Part shown: one piece after another, positions 11,346 through 23,860 of the stretch
How the letters are laid out: every line of letters starts with the position of its first letter
Position numbering within the stretch: the stretch's first letter is position 1
NCBI RefSeq assembly: GCF_905220415.1
Contig: NC_059568.1
Span: 13,392,001 to 13,456,000, forward strand
Length of the DNA stretch: 64,000 nucleotides
Source: Colias croceus
Lineage: Eukaryota > Arthropoda > Insecta > Lepidoptera > Pieridae
Direction: 5' to 3'
Translations under genes and position numbers: made by a program
Notes under the pieces: generated by a model
Databases searched by the model: none
Told to the model about the DNA's origin: nothing
What the model saw: the letters and a program-made list of their open reading frames with translations, nothing else

Positions 11346-14237
11346 AGCTTATGTTTACGTTCGCACAGCATTGCTTGTGTAAAGAGCATTCGCTCTACGT
11401 AACATGTCGAAGCGTCATCGTAGACACCGGAGCGGTCACACGCTTACAGATCTCAAAACTTATACTAAACTACAAAACTTACACGATACCCTTCATACTT
11501 TTTGCGATTCTTAGTATCGCTTAACTTATGCGCAAGAGTTTCAAATTGTATGAAAATATTTTTTGCCACAAAAATGAATGGAGACTAAAAAAAATTTACA
11601 TTAAACGTTAAAATAACTAATTGCGCAAAATTAGTACGTACACCTTTTATAAATATGAATTCTTTGCAATAAATAAATATAAGAGATAGTTGAGTAAGGT
11701 CAGTGTGAGTAGATCCAACAAAATGAACGCAACACAAACTAAAAAAATATTTATTTAAAACATCATTAGGCTTAAAACATCTTGTTTACAATAAATGCAT
11801 CCTTTTGTAAAACATACAAGTCTTTAGAAATTTTAAACTTCACCAATAAAAAAACATAAGTTTAAAAGTGTTCATGTGTAATAGAATTATTTTTTGCTAC
11901 AGAATATGGTGCAAATATGATAAACAGAAAACTTATTATTCATTGCATTAATAAGTTTTACAAAAAACAGAATCTGTTGGCCTTAATTACCTACATGGTA
12001 AGTTAAAAAAATCAATTCAAATACAAAATAATTACAATTGATCTTTAATCCTTTAATCAACGAGACTCTACATGAAAAATCGATCAACAATGCCATTACC
12101 TACAATGCTTGTTAAAAATTTTAGCTCATTCAATTACAATTTATTTTTCATTTGTGCGTGTAAATAACTTCACAATAGTTGCGGTTCGAGAATCATTCAA
12201 TATCAAAGCGAAATAAATTAAAGATCTTGACCTGGATTTGCTTAAAATCAGTCAACGGGTCACGAACGAGTGACTGTCTGTGACAGCCTTGTGGCGAGTA
12301 ACGCGAGCCAGCCTGTCCTAATGCACTAAACATATCATGCATACATACATCAACACGTGGACAGAATAGAGACGCGTCGACGCTAACTATTTACTACACA
12401 AGATACACAATACACAAGGTACCTACTCTCGATTCACTTTCATTGAATTTGAAACGCTGAACTTGCAAACTTTGTTGCGTCGGAGATATCACATTATTTA
12501 ATACGTCAGGTTCCGTTTCTAGACTAAGCGATTAAGTATTGACCTATTGCTCGTTTTGCTTAATCATCTCTTGATTAGTGGGTCTTCGTTTAATTGCAGT
12601 CGTGTGATTCGATAAAAATATCAAACGTTTTGACAAAAATATCACATCTTTACAAATTGCCCTGGGTGATCGCATGCGAACGTGCAAAATATCAGTCGCC
12701 GTGCAGAATCATCTCGAGCGCACAACAAAGCACCCTCATTACAGAGGAAAGCACATATTGCGTACACGGCAACGTAATGAGTCAATAAGTTTCGATTTCA
12801 TAATCAAGACCTGAATACCGGATGAAAAAGCGACAGTGTCGGTGGGTACACTAAGTGTGTCATTTCGCTATCGTGCAGACGCCGCGACCTCCTACGAAAG
12901 CAAGAGTGGTTCGAGTCTCACGCGCAACTTTGCTTTCTTCGCATGCGCGGCTGCGAGTGACGTCACGCTTTCTCTGTGCGGCCTGCGGTGACGTGCGCTG
13001 ATGTAACTATCGTAATCCGCAACTGTGTAATAGACGCGTCGTCATCGATTGTATTATCGCGTTCGTTTCAAATACATAACACGGAAACGTGCACATGCGG
13101 GCTTAATAAATTAATTATTCATTTAATCTCGAGCGTATGTAGATTGTAGACGTTGTAAGATGTTGTTTTTAATTTAACCGTCGACTCATCACTTGACACT
13201 TGGCGGTAAATCATTGAGAATATTGCTTAGTATATGCCAATTTGATTTCGTACAAGTTCCTTAACCCAAATTAAGTAAATTTACATTTGTATTTTGTTGT
13301 GTAGTACCTAACTCTATGTTCAAAAAGGCAGATTGAGCCTCATGCATGACTTATAATTCAATGTAATAAATCATTTACGTATACGATATGTACTCGAAAT
13401 ACTCAAATTTATTGTGTAGTTTGGAAAATTGTTGTAAAACGTCTCTGTAGACTTACCTACTCTACATTTCTAAAGAAAATGTAACTTGAATTTAGAACGG
13501 GGTCAGTCATATTACTAATTCAAGACTCATTCCTTCCAAGACATTATATTTCGAAATGGACACTTTACAAATTACCTGACTGGGAAATGGTTTTATCAAG
13601 GGAAAAACTTACAGGGCGTCAGACATGTAACGCCATTTTCTTTATACCTACATGTTTTATTATGATTTTCCATACGTATGATTCACAGCCAACACATCTA
13701 TTCATATCCGAAATAAATTACGAACCCTCTTACAGGTGAAACTCGTGGGTAATATTCCATAAATTACATCGCAAGAAAATGCTTTAAGAGTGGGCATAAA
13801 GCCAGAGAATTTCTAAAGTTATGGGCCCCGCCCTAGCGCGCCATGCCGCGCGCAATCATTCTTCCATCATACACGGCTCACCGTACTTACGTAAAGTTCA
13901 TCGGACGCTAAATTAAACACAATATTCTTCGCGCGTTCATCGCGTATTTTCGGTAGTTAGTATACAGTTAAGTTGAAATCATGGCAAATTATGTAATATG
14001 ATAATTTATTATTATTTTTTAATTTTTATTTATAATTATTGATGATAATCTATACGTATATAATAAAACAGTAAAAAAAGTGTATACGTATGTAATATAT
14101 TCAAAAAAACGATATCAGGGAAACAGTATAGAGCACGAATCCGTAAAAAATTCTGTCTGTTTGTTTATGTCTGTTTGTTTGTATGATTTGAATGAATGTT
14201 AAATTGTTGTGTTTATACTTCATATTATATTTATTAT
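11346..14237. other. Upstream non-coding stretch, no gene or transposon seen
   Basis: A+T-rich with a G+C-rich island at 12.83-13.03 kb (listed separately) and a short one near 13.83-13.86 kb (gggccccgccc). TAGGTCA occurs on the minus strand near 12540, about 1.75 kb above the putative start site, and AAGGTCA on the plus strand at 11696-11702. Open frames are short and unconvincing. Confidence 0.6.
12830..13030. promoter_or_regulatory. CpG-rich block with CRE palindrome, possible alternative promoter
   Basis: About 200 bp of G+C-rich sequence, isolated in A+T-rich DNA about 2.1 kb above the ftz-f1 start. It holds the palindromic CRE TGACGTCA (12958-12965), a second CRE half TGACGTG near 12992, and CGCATGCGCG, similar to the NRF1/Ewg site. 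No coding frame is evident. It could be an upstream (alpha-type) promoter or an enhancer. Confidence 0.35.
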
Positions 14238-14455
14238 ATACTAGCTTTCCGCCCGCGGCATCGCCCGCGCAGTCAAAGAAAAACCCGCATAATTCCCGTT
14301 CCCGTGGGATTTCCGGGATAAAACCTATCCTATGTCCTTTCTCGGGTATCAAAATATCTCTATACCAAATTTTATGCAAATTGGTTCAGTAGGCGTGATT
14401 GAGAGTTACTTTCACATTTACAATATTAGTACAATATTAGTATAATATTAGTACA
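14238..14455 (+). repeat. Lepidopteran interspersed repeat (LINE-tail/SINE-like), copy 1
   Basis: Begins ctagctttccgcccgcggc and contains 'cctatgtcctttctcgggta', then 'caaattggttcagta' and a 'gttactttcacattta' tail. It is shared with 17565-17755, where 'tgtcctttctcgggtatcaa' and 'aggcgtgattgag' recur. Multi-copy repeats of this kind are typical of Lepidoptera; the exact family cannot be assigned by eye. Confidence 0.8.
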
Positions 14456-15115
14456 AGGTAAATTAGCTTGGAGAAATATTTGCATATCTAGTGGTGTGTA
14501 TATTACTCAGATCTTAGAGCGCGTTTCCACTATAACGTTCAGGCCTATACAAAAATGTTTCGATATCCTTACATTACTATTTAATTTTATACTTATTCCT
14601 AGCAACACTCTGATTTTTGTTTTCAATAAAAACAAGTTTTTATTTGAAAGAAAATGGTTTTGACTTTATAAAAAAAAAATAATTATCATTCAATTTCACG
14701 TTCTTGAGCAAACGACAGAACGACTACCGTGAAACAATAAAATATCGTGTCCATAATAATTTGTTTCGTTATTAATATTTGACCATAATAATTACGAAAC
14801 AAAACAAATAAATAAATCGTCACTTGATAGTTGAAAGTGGAAACACGCACAAAACCAGAATAAACCAGTTTACGCTGTCCGCAGGTACCACGTGCAGTCC
14901 ATGAGTCGCTTGGTACCGTTAGAACATAAAGCACACATTTCATTCAAAAGTTATAATTATAGGTCTACCAGAAACTGATGGCATATTTTTATTTATGAAA
15001 TAAAAGATTTTCATGTGGCAACTTATTTGACAACTATCAAATTGGTTGTCAAATTATTTGTCTTTTTTGCAGTTGATGAATAATTTTTAGGATTTTGTCT
15101 AAAAAATCTTCGAAA

Positions 15116-15256
15116 ATGTCGAAAAAGCCGCTGCGATCACAAGCAAGAGGTGTTGTTTATAATGTGTATAGAAAAACATTCGATGAAGAAGGGTCAAACA
15201 CATCACAATTTTCAATTTTGAAGATTTTATTGGTAAATTGGACTTACCCGTTTTGA
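15116..15256 (+). pseudogene. Possible transposase N-terminus remnant
   Basis: A 46-codon frame from ATG at 15116 to TGA at 15256 begins MSKKPLRSQARGVVYNVYRK. It resembles, from memory of insect transposon proteins, the N-terminus of IS630/mariner-type transposases ('..R.QAR.IVYNVY..F'). A GTAAAT splice-donor-like sequence follows Leu40. No catalytic domain follows, so at best this is a decayed fragment. The link is weak. Confidence 0.3.
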
Positions 15257-15845
15257 TACTTTAAATTAAAAAGATTATTTTATGTAGGTAACTATAATAT
15301 TGTTTGTTGATTAGAATATAATTTTATGAAAACTTATTACAGGAGTTTCCAATAAGGCTATTTATTCGTCATGTCCAAGCTGTCCAAGTCATTTTTATAA
15401 TGTGTGTATCTGTTAATACTTACGAAAATAAACATAGTTTTATTTTTATTTTATTTTATAAAAAATTATAAGCAGTTTTGATCTACATTATCATTATATC
15501 GATATTTTCACATGGCATACTGGTAATGAATATACAAATATAGGTATGTGTAAATAATAATATGTATAACCTGTATAAAAGTAATATGTATAATTGTATA
15601 TTATACATATAAGTATGTACCTACATAATATTATTAAGTGGATATCTCATTATTAAGTACAGACTACAGTATTGTCCACTTATGTAATGTGACTAATGAT
15701 ATTGAGGACAAAATAAAAAATAAGCAGTATCAAGATCGTTCAGTCCATTTTCCCCAGGGTTGCACACTCAAAATTTTGATTTCCCTAATTGCCATCAGAT
15801 TCTGGTTTACCTATATTACGTAATTGTTAAATTTTGTATTTGTTG

Positions 15846-16012
15846 ATTGTTGTTATTATTTGTTATTATTGTTATAATATTTGTTGAAGTGTTTAATTTG
15901 TGTGTAAGTGTTGTAACTTTATATTGTTAATTGTTGTTATTATTTGTTATTATTGTTATAATATTTGTTGAAGTGTTTAATTTGTGTGTAAGTGTTGTAA
16001 CTTTATATTGTT
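15846..16012. repeat. Two-copy 84-bp tandem repeat
   Basis: The unit starting attgttgttattatttgtta (15846) recurs at 15930 with essentially no mismatch over the full unit. This is a recent tandem duplication of A+T-rich sequence. Confidence 0.95.
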
Positions 16013-16120
16013 TATTGTTAATGTAAAAGTTATACGTATGTTAAATGTGCAAATATTAAAATAAAGTTTCATCTTTTTCAGAGGAGAAACACATATTATA
16101 GTTTAATTTAAAATCCCATA

Positions 16121-16537
16121 TACAGGGTTATTTGTAAAACACCGGCAACCTCGCAGGACAAGATAGCTAACATCATAAGTAACATTTGTTCTACGACTTT
16201 TGGCTGTTGGCATAACGAAATAAATTATTTTTAAATGATTTTTTAAGCTTTTATTGTACTCTCCTAACGTTTGTAAGTCTATGTTCTACTCATCATCGAA
16301 AGGACAACCGCGACGCGACGCCCCCTTTCCCCTCCCGTTCGCTTCTTGTTTACGTAATTTTTGTGATGCGCGTAGAGTTTATAATATTCAAACGGAAAAT
16401 GAAATGAACATTTATTTTTTTATGAAAATACAATCTAACAAAATATCAAAAGTCGTAGAACAATTATTAATGTTGTTACTTATGATGCAAGGTATCTTGT
16501 CCTGCGAGGTTGCTGGTGTTTTACAAGTAACCCTGTA
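16121..16537. mobile_element. MITE with terminal inverted repeats of about 85 bp
   Basis: Left end tacagggttatttgtaaaac and right end ttttacaagtaaccctgta are inverted copies. The pairing continues inward through 'caacctcgcaggacaagata', 'catcataagtaac' and 'acgacttttg', giving arms of about 85 bp around a G+C-rich centre (gcgacgcgacgccccc). No transposase is encoded, so this is a non-autonomous DNA transposon. An open frame of 100 codons crossing it is not a gene. Confidence 0.85.
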
Positions 16538-16882
16538 CATATATAATAAAAACTAAAAATAAAATGTTGTTTTTTTTATTTGCTGACCATACACTACTAC
16601 AAACGCAAAAATTTAGCAAAATTAGAAAATCCCCGAATTTGCATTCGCGAGTGTATTCATACTTAGGGTTGCCAAACAGTATTCTACTGTTTTTCACTAA
16701 ATTATACTTTTTACTGTTTAACAAATAAAAAGTATTTATACAAAAGACTGTTTTCAGCATCAAAGTGCAGACACATAATATAGACAGATATAATGTGTTA
16801 CATTTAGACGCTCACAATTTTTTTTTATTTAGTCAGAGGGCACACACTACAATAAATACTGTTTAATATTTTTTTTTACACG

Positions 16883-16972
16883 GTCGTAAGAGACGCCATG
16901 GACAGAGACCGGTGGAGGCAAATCATCCGCTCCAGATGCAACCCTGATGCTGACCACGATCCTCAGACATGA
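16883..16972 (+). pseudogene. LINE 3' end: C-terminus of a reverse-transcriptase ORF
   Basis: Reads VVRDAMDRDRWRQIIRSRCN followed by PDADHDPQT and a stop, the kind of tail found at the end of lepidopteran non-LTR retrotransposon polyproteins (D-R-x-x-W-R..). A (GA)n tract follows at about 16984. Everything upstream of the last 29 codons is missing, as in a 5'-truncated insertion. AGGGTTGCCAA near 16664 and TTGGCAACCCT near 17040 are inverted around it, so it may sit inside another element. Confidence 0.65.
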
Positions 16973-17311
16973 GGGACCGACAAGAGAGAGAGAGAGACCT
17001 GAATAATGAATATACGTACTTTATTTCTTGTAAAAAAAGTTGGCAACCCTATTCATAGTGTATGTTTATAATATAGGAGTGGCAAGGTCGCCGTCGCGTC
17101 GCGCGCAATTGCTGCTATCACCGTCCGCGTCGCTTGAAACCGGCGCTCCAAAAATGGATATTCCATCTTTTGATTCACGCGCAGGACTGTCGCGAAATTT
17201 CTCTTATTGGATTTCGTATGTAGGCATTGTACTGAATGTTGTTTCATATGAGCGCAATCGAGAGCGCTCCGTTTCGCGTGTTACTTATGAATGATATATG
17301 TATTTTATTTG

Positions 17312-17485
17312 TAACTAGCGGTCCGCCCCGGCTTCGCCCGTACATATTTACGTTTTCTCTACATGAGAACCATCCTTCATCCTTCAAGGGATACAATAAA
17401 AAAAGAATTATCGAAATCGGTTCAGCCGTTCACACGTGATACCGTGACAACGCGAAACGGGTTTCATTTTTATATATATATACAA
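17312..17485 (+). repeat. Lepidopteran interspersed repeat, second subfamily
   Basis: Starts aactagcggtccgccccggc. It contains 'cgaaatcggttcagccgttc' and 'acgcgaaacgggtttcattt', ending in (ta)n. An inverted copy is at 53660-53820 (its revcomp begins actagcggcttcgcccgtag and shares the 'gggtttcatttttata' end). Confidence 0.8.
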
Positions 17486-17564
17486 ATATTTAGACGAGTA
17501 AAGTTACTTATTTTATTTAATTTTACGATAGATTTCAAATAATGAGCAGGTATAACTTTATAAT

Positions 17565-17755
17565 TTACTAGAGGTCCGCCCCGGCTTCGCCCGTGGTACA
17601 TATGTATTTCGCAATAAAAGGTAGCCTATGTCCTTTCTCGGGTATCAAAATATCTCCATACCAAATTTCATACAAATTGGTTCAGTAGTTTAGGCGTGAT
17701 TGAGTAACAGACAGACAGACAGAGTTACTTTCACATTTATAATATTATAGTATGG
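17565..17755 (+). repeat. Lepidopteran interspersed repeat, copy 2 of the 14238 family
   Basis: Starts actagaggtccgccccggct. It shares 'tatgtcctttctcgggtatc' and 'caaattggttcagtag' with 14238-14455, and carries an (acag)n run before the 'gttactttcacatttataat' tail. Confidence 0.85.
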
Positions 17756-17806
17756 ATTATAATTATTTATGGGAGTTCACTGCACCAGTGATTATTATAA
17801 TACAGA

Positions 17807-18232
17807 TTGTGAATATATTATATTATATAATATATCTACTATTCACAACCTATTTACGTTATTTACTGGAACAACCATAGGAATCTACAAATAGGTAGTA
17901 GGTAATCATAGTAGTAATGGTAATAAGTAATCAATAAAAAAATATACTAGGTACATATAAATCTTTCTTGATTTTATTGATGTAACACTATGAATGAAAT
18001 ATTTGTATCCATATAATATATACCTATATATATGTTTGTATGCCTAAGATCGTCGCGTCAATACTCAGCCCACGGAAACGAATTTATGCATTTGCATAAA
18101 TTCGTGTGAGTGTGATTAGATATTACATATTTATGTAATATCTAAACTCACCTGCATAAAGTTTCTGAAATGAATCGAAAGTCGTATTTTTTATTAATAC
18201 ATATTAATAAATAATAATAATTATTATTTATT
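17807..18232. repeat. Cluster of four hairpins
   Basis: 17807-17848: TTGTGAATA and TATTCACAA arms around an A+T core. 18078-18105: arms ACGAATTTATGCA, 2-nt loop. 18116-18145: arms TTAGATATTACATA, 2-nt loop, flanked by a gtgag/ctcac pair. 18206-18232: arms AATAAATAATAAT, 1-nt loop. Three have perfect arms of 13-14 bp within 160 bp. Confidence 0.85.
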
Positions 18233-19671
18233 ATAAATAATAATTAGGTATTTATTAATATGATTACAATACTATACTTATCTTCGAAAATTAGTTAGAT
18301 ATCATTTAAATATGAATCTCTTTTAGTTCTCGTTTCTGAAGTTTCAATGTTCTTTTGTTGTTTACCATTTTCAAAAAAAACAATATTGAAACAATATTAT
18401 TAAAAAATCGGCGCGCGGCACAGCAATTTAAGCATGGTCTACTCGTCTCAACGGAGCGATAGCGTCTGATGTATGAAATAGAATTATGTTTGAAGCTCCT
18501 AGAACGTGCGATGCAAGATGATTTCTTGCGTAATTAAAAATATAGTAAGCGCCAAAAGTGTTTTATCGTGATTAAATCAAAACTAAAAGTAATTAGACAA
18601 AAGTGGTATAACAAAGTTCTCACAAATGTTTCAATATAATTGTTTATGAAAAAAATAACATAATAGGCATAACCATGTCAAGTAAAAAACGTCAAAGTGT
18701 GAAATTTAGAGGTAACTTCGTGAATTATTTCTATCGAGTCAATTTCAATATTTTATGTTTTTGATCAAACAGGATAATCGAAAATATCATCAAGTTTTAC
18801 ATATATTTTATTTTTTATATTTGGTCTTGAATATTACACGTATCAACTAAATGTTGATTGGTGATTTGACTTTAGTCGCGTTCTTAAATTGAAACATACC
18901 ACACGACGTGTTTGAGCATTTTATCCCTCTTCAATGGAGTTTTATGTGCTCACGTAATTCGGAAGTGAGGACTCGATGTTAATTAGTTTCGTGGCACAAA
19001 AGAGGTCACGACAATCGATAAATGAGTCTAATACCTGCGTGAAGAGGGGTGCGTGAGGGTACTGAATATTTGAGCCAAGTGCACGGGGTCAGTAGGTCAG
19101 CGGCGTTAACCCATTAGTTCCCCAACCTACGTTTTATTAAACTCGAACACACAGACCCCGTTTGCTTAGTTATTAAAGAAAAATGTCAAGGTAAGTTCTT
19201 ATTTAAAATGAAAACCAATTATGCGCCTGGTAATTAGGTCTCAAACGAGCTCGATTTATTATTGTGGACAAATGAAAATAGCCCATGGGAACTAAGAAGG
19301 ATTACATTTTGGTACATCGATTTTGTATATTTAATATAAATAATCATTTATTTTCACATCATAATTTTACAAATCGAAATGACCCAGGCTCGTAAGATAG
19401 TAAAAACTGTTTCTCAGCAGCCTGTGTCTTCCATTTGAAATTACACGGACACGAAGACATCAGTGACAATTTAAAAAAAATCATTCAATAATTTATAAAG
19501 ATTTATAAATATGTATTTATATGTATATATATATATTTATTTATATAAATATGTATTTATCGTAGTTAATTATTTCGTTTAGATATAGTACACTTGATCA
19601 CTCATCATTTAAACAGGTGTGCACTTGCTCTTAGTACCTATCGGATCACATTTCTAAACATCTATAATTCT
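18233..19671. other. Non-coding stretch
   Basis: No gene or transposon recognised. It contains the RGGTCA direct repeat at 19086-19099 (separate entry), an AGGTCA half-site near 19010 and an (AT)n tract near 19500-19565. Confidence 0.6.
19086..19099 (+). promoter_or_regulatory. DR2 nuclear-receptor site (RevDR2-like)
   Basis: GGGTCAGTAGGTCA: two half-sites in direct repeat with a 2-nt spacer, matching the core of the Rev-erb DR2 element (RGGTCANTAGGTCA). E75 is the insect Rev-erb. The same first ten bases, with a GG-type second half, recur at 59486 and 61904. Confidence 0.35.
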
Positions 19672-19855
19672 ACTAGCTTACCGCCCGCGGCTTCGCCCGC
19701 TTTCTCTAAAACGATTTGAAATTTAAACTATCATATCTCTCAAGTTGGATCGAACTGCACATGGTGTGCGAATTTTATTATAATCGGTTAAGTGGTTTAG
19801 GAGTCCATTGAAGACAAACATTGTGACACGAGATTTATATATATTAAAAGATATT
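19671..19855 (+). repeat. Lepidopteran interspersed repeat, third subfamily
   Basis: tactagcttaccgcccgcgg, then 'cttcgcccgctttctctaaa' and a region with 'aatcggttaagtggtttagg'. Shares its first 45 or so bases with 54113-54295 on the same strand. Confidence 0.8.
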
Positions 19856-22555
19856 ATGCTGATACACTTTAAACCACATGACAACTGAAAAATATTGCAA
19901 AACGCCGATAGACGACCGAGCAAATCAAAATTCAGTTACTATCCGACACCACCTACTTTGACACAAAGGAGCATAATCTGCCCCAGTATAGAGATGCTTG
20001 GAATAACAAAGTAGTGTTGCCCAACTCGATAGTTGCAAAGAAACAGCCGACCTGATTCCGAGATACGACGATTTCACTTGTCCTCAAAATGCGTTTCTTA
20101 ACAGATTAATCATGTACCGAGCGAAACAAAAGATTCAAAACAATTGAAATTGACCTTAGTTGACGCAGATGCATTATTCGGCTGTTAAAGCTCGTTACAT
20201 TATTTTATTCAATGTTCATAATTAACTTCTATTTTTTGCCGCATTCATGTACTTAATTAACCATGAAGAAATTAATGTCAAACACAATATGAACTAACTT
20301 GAAACATTACACAAGAAGTTTGAAATAAAGTTAGAGTTGAATAGGCAGTCAACTCCGACTTTGTTTCATTTATTTGATGTTAAATGGATAATTACGAGAT
20401 ATCAAATTTATTTCTTTGTATACTTTCATAAAATATTTACAAGAGTTACGGTTTCATTTTAATTAAGCCAAAGAAAAACAACTAGGTAAAAAAAAGGCGA
20501 ACATTTTCTTCGTTATTTAAGTTAATAGGAAGCCATTAGAATCAACTCATTAAAAGGGCAAATTTCTCAAGGCGACCGACTGAAACCAATTAAATTAATT
20601 TATATAAAGTAACTTTTAAAGTATAATACAAGAATGGTTGTACGAAGTTAAATCAATAAGGTTTCATGATTCCAAGGAGAAGGCTAGGAATGTAATCAGT
20701 AACGTGATGCGACTGCAGGCGGCAGGGAATCGAGACCTTGTGACCGTCCTAGGGGATGAAACTACCCGTTTATTTAATGTTATACTAGCTTGTTACGTCA
20801 ATGCCACGCTTTTATTGTCTTTAACCTGATAAAGCCGCGATGCAACTAGAATTAATAAAGCATGAATGCCCAAAACGTAGAGTTTTCGTTCAAACGCGAA
20901 CCACGTGATCTAGGGGGAGTCATGCGTGTTAATACTTTGGATGTCAATTATCTATAGAATTATAAAAAGAAAAAATTAAATAGCTATGAAACCAATTTTG
21001 AGGAATAAGGTCGCAAACATTCAGACCAAAAGAAATAAAAAAGATTAATGAAAAGCTTTTCCAAAATCTTCCATTCAGTAGTTAAGAACTCGTTTGGCTA
21101 TTTTTTACAAACATCGAGACTTGCAAGATTTTCTTTATCTATTGAAACTTCATTTAGACGCAAGTCAATTAAATACGAATTTTCGTATAAGTTTGGATCT
21201 TTATGGATAATAACCCAGCTAAATAAAACTGACTACGTGACTTCGTGCCACGGTCCGCTTGGTAAATTAGGTTAACTCATAAATGCTGGAGTGCTAGTTA
21301 ATAGTTTATAAGTACGGCTCAATTCATTTTTAATAATTATATTTTATGACAGCCTTTCATGACCCGCAGCTTTTTTTCAATCATATTTTTTGCAAATAAT
21401 CATGAAACTTATTTTCATTTCTTATTTCATTCCACTCTTCTCCATAGATTTACCATCTTGTTACTTTATAGTAATTAAATATTAAAAAATAATCTTCTAA
21501 CCGCATACAATAAAATAGAAAAATGCCTGAAAGCTCTCTTCACTTCAGGGTATTATTCATATATAGAGAGTATAAATAAGAGAGTATAAATTATAATTAA
21601 ATACATTGGATAATTTAATGGATACGTAATACGTTTAACCACGCAACCACCGCGCTAATTAACCTATATTCTCCATCGATGATCTCGATCCAATATTGCT
21701 CCATTAAAAAGGATCATCTGAGCCCCATTCCCCCCGCGCCCTTAATCCACCCTAAACCTGACCTAGATAGGATGTATGACGTTGAGACCTTCTTGTATAT
21801 TATCGACGATAGGGAAGCCATTTATAATGAATAAATATTTATAATTCTCATTAAATTCCCTTTGCAGTTTGCGGTAGACACGGCGATTAGTCTGTTCCGA
21901 GTTACGTCATCGCGTACCTATGGCCTATCCGGACATGCATGAGCTAATTCTTTTATGAATTCTGTTTCTGGTATACATAGTATTACTTGTATACGTAGTA
22001 TATTATTATTAGTCTGTGGTATTACTCACAAGTCACAAAGTATACGTAAAATGTAATTGTGCTTTCTTAGTTTATTCATTTCATAATAGCTATCCGTCGT
22101 AGATGAAAGAATTCCCACGGGAGTTAAATATTTCACCGCGATAAAGGTAGCCTATGGTCTCTGTAAAAGTAGCCTAACATCTCCAGTCACAAAAATAAAA
22201 TCGGCTTTCATTGCGACGTGGAAAAAACTACTCGTTTTTAAAAAAAAAAGTTCCTAATAAGCAACTCATTTGTTTAAGTGTATAAGCGTATTGTAATAAT
22301 AGCGATATAACACAACTAAAATCAATAAAAACTCGACTCAATGCATAATATGTATATGACTTTTTTTAATCAAACTTCTATCCGTTAGTAGCAATCTACC
22401 TGTCTGTTTTGTGTTTGAAAAACATGAGCCACCTGTAAGAATTTCTTAAATTTATTCACCCATACAATATGTGTAAATTTGTATCACAAGATTTAAAACA
22501 TGAATTAAATATCATTGTACATTTAAATATCATCATCAATACATATAATAAAATT
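19856..22555. other. Non-coding stretch
   Basis: No coding sequence I can support; the 20638-20829 and 21048-21275 frames have no recognisable content. A degraded repeat is likely at about 22080-22230 ('cccacgggagttaaat', 'ataaaggtagcctatg'). A ROR/HR3-type site (TGACCTAGAT, the complement of AWNTAGGTCA) is at 21759-21768, beside a G+C-rich run (ccccattccccccgcgccc). Confidence 0.6.
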
Positions 22556-22559
22556 CTAG

Positions 22560-22870
22560 AAAAGTCGTGTCTGTACAATCAAAATATATAAAAAAAAATT
22601 AGCAGGTGCTATTATTAAATCGATCCCAAACCCAAAACTGTAGTTAAAATTTTTTTTGTCTGTTTGTCTGTATGTTCGTGCACGCTAATCTCAGAAACGG
22701 CTTATCCGATTAAGATGCGGTTTTCACTATTATATTGTGGTAATCTTCATTTAACATTTAGTGTTTATTTCATGTCAATCGGTTGGTAAATAAAAAAGTT
22801 ATGACCATTTAAGTGTTCACGGCGAACATTTGCTAAGGCATTCTATACGCTGTACGATAAAACGTAATTT
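22560..22870 (+). repeat. Interspersed repeat, left member of an inverted pair
   Basis: Contains 'aaacccaaaactgtagttaa', 'cgtgcacgctaatctcagaa' and 'cacggcgaacatttgctaag'. 33540-33760 is an inverted, internally deleted copy (its complement has 'gaacccaaaactgtagttaa' and 'cacggcgaacatttgctaag'). Confidence 0.85.
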
Positions 22871-23024
22871 ATCTGTTACAATTATTATTCCTGTAAATGT
22901 CCAAGTGATCATATCGAAAGTGCCCAAGGGGTTGTTGGGGGGTTGGTCAAATTAGAATTATTCTTACTTCTAGGTAAATTTTATACATAAAAAATGTCCT
23001 TTAAATTATGTCGTATTATATTTT

Positions 23025-23860
23025 TAACCCCCGACGCAAAAAGATGGGTGATAAGTGTTTGACCGCTATGTGCGTCTGTGTGTGTGTGTCTGTTTGTGCC
23101 ACCGTAGCTCGCTAACAGGTAATCCGAATTAGATGCGGTTTTTTTAATTAGGCAGCATATTTTCCGACGCTGGTTCTTAGATAAAGTGTATCAAAATCGA
23201 TTCATCCATTTATTATACCTAGGTATATTATTATAGGGGTAAATGTGGGAATGAAAAAAACGAAAGTTGTCAAATATAAGTACCTAAGTGATATATTAAA
23301 TGAAAGTGAACGACCTATCAGTAACAAATCGGTTCATCCATTTATTTAATATAGGTATAAAAGTGGTAATAAAAAATGAATTTGTCAAAAATATACTCAA
23401 GTGACATATCAAATGAAAGGGCATCACGAGTAAAGTTTAATTAGACATATTTTATCAAAATCGAATGTTGTCAAATATGTATAAAAAACGAATGTTGTCA
23501 AATATACCCAAGTGACATATCAAATAAAAGTGCATAACGGGTGAAGTACACTTAGTTATATTTTTATCCAATTCGGTTTATCCATTTATTAGATTACAGC
23601 GGTAAAAGTGGGAATGAATAATGTGGTCAAATAATATACTCAAGCGGCATATCAAAATATGAAAGGGCAACGTGTGAATTACAATTAGTCATATTTTATC
23701 GAAATCGGTTCATCCGTTTATTACATTTAGGGCTTTTTAGGGGTGACAGTGGGGATAAATAAACCAAATGGAGCATCAAATTACAGGATATGACGTGTAC
23801 ATATAGGTACAATTAGATATGGTTTACATCAAAATCGGTTCTGCCATTTACTAGGGATGG
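23025..23860 (-). repeat. Helitron-like tail with divergent tandem repeats
   Basis: Opens with 'aacccccgacgcaaaaagat', a sequence common in lepidopteran mobile-element ends, and a (tg)n run. It then repeats a degenerate unit of roughly 110-130 bp several times, with recurring words 'cggttcatccatttatt', 'gtcaaatata', 'caagtgacatatcaaatgaa' and 'gtgggaatga'. It abuts the helicase fragment at 23813-24030, and together they look like the 3' part of one element read on the minus strand. Confidence 0.65.

Noticed and set aside
11015..11524. 169-codon plus frame
   Set aside because: Runs through the CpG-rich segment; Arg/Ala/Pro-rich low complexity, then A+T-rich nonsense-like residues. No motif, and antisense to the ftz-f1 promoter.
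20638..20829. 63-codon frame with a superficially plausible hydrophilic stretch
   Set aside because: Non-ATG start, no splice context or family match; too short to support.
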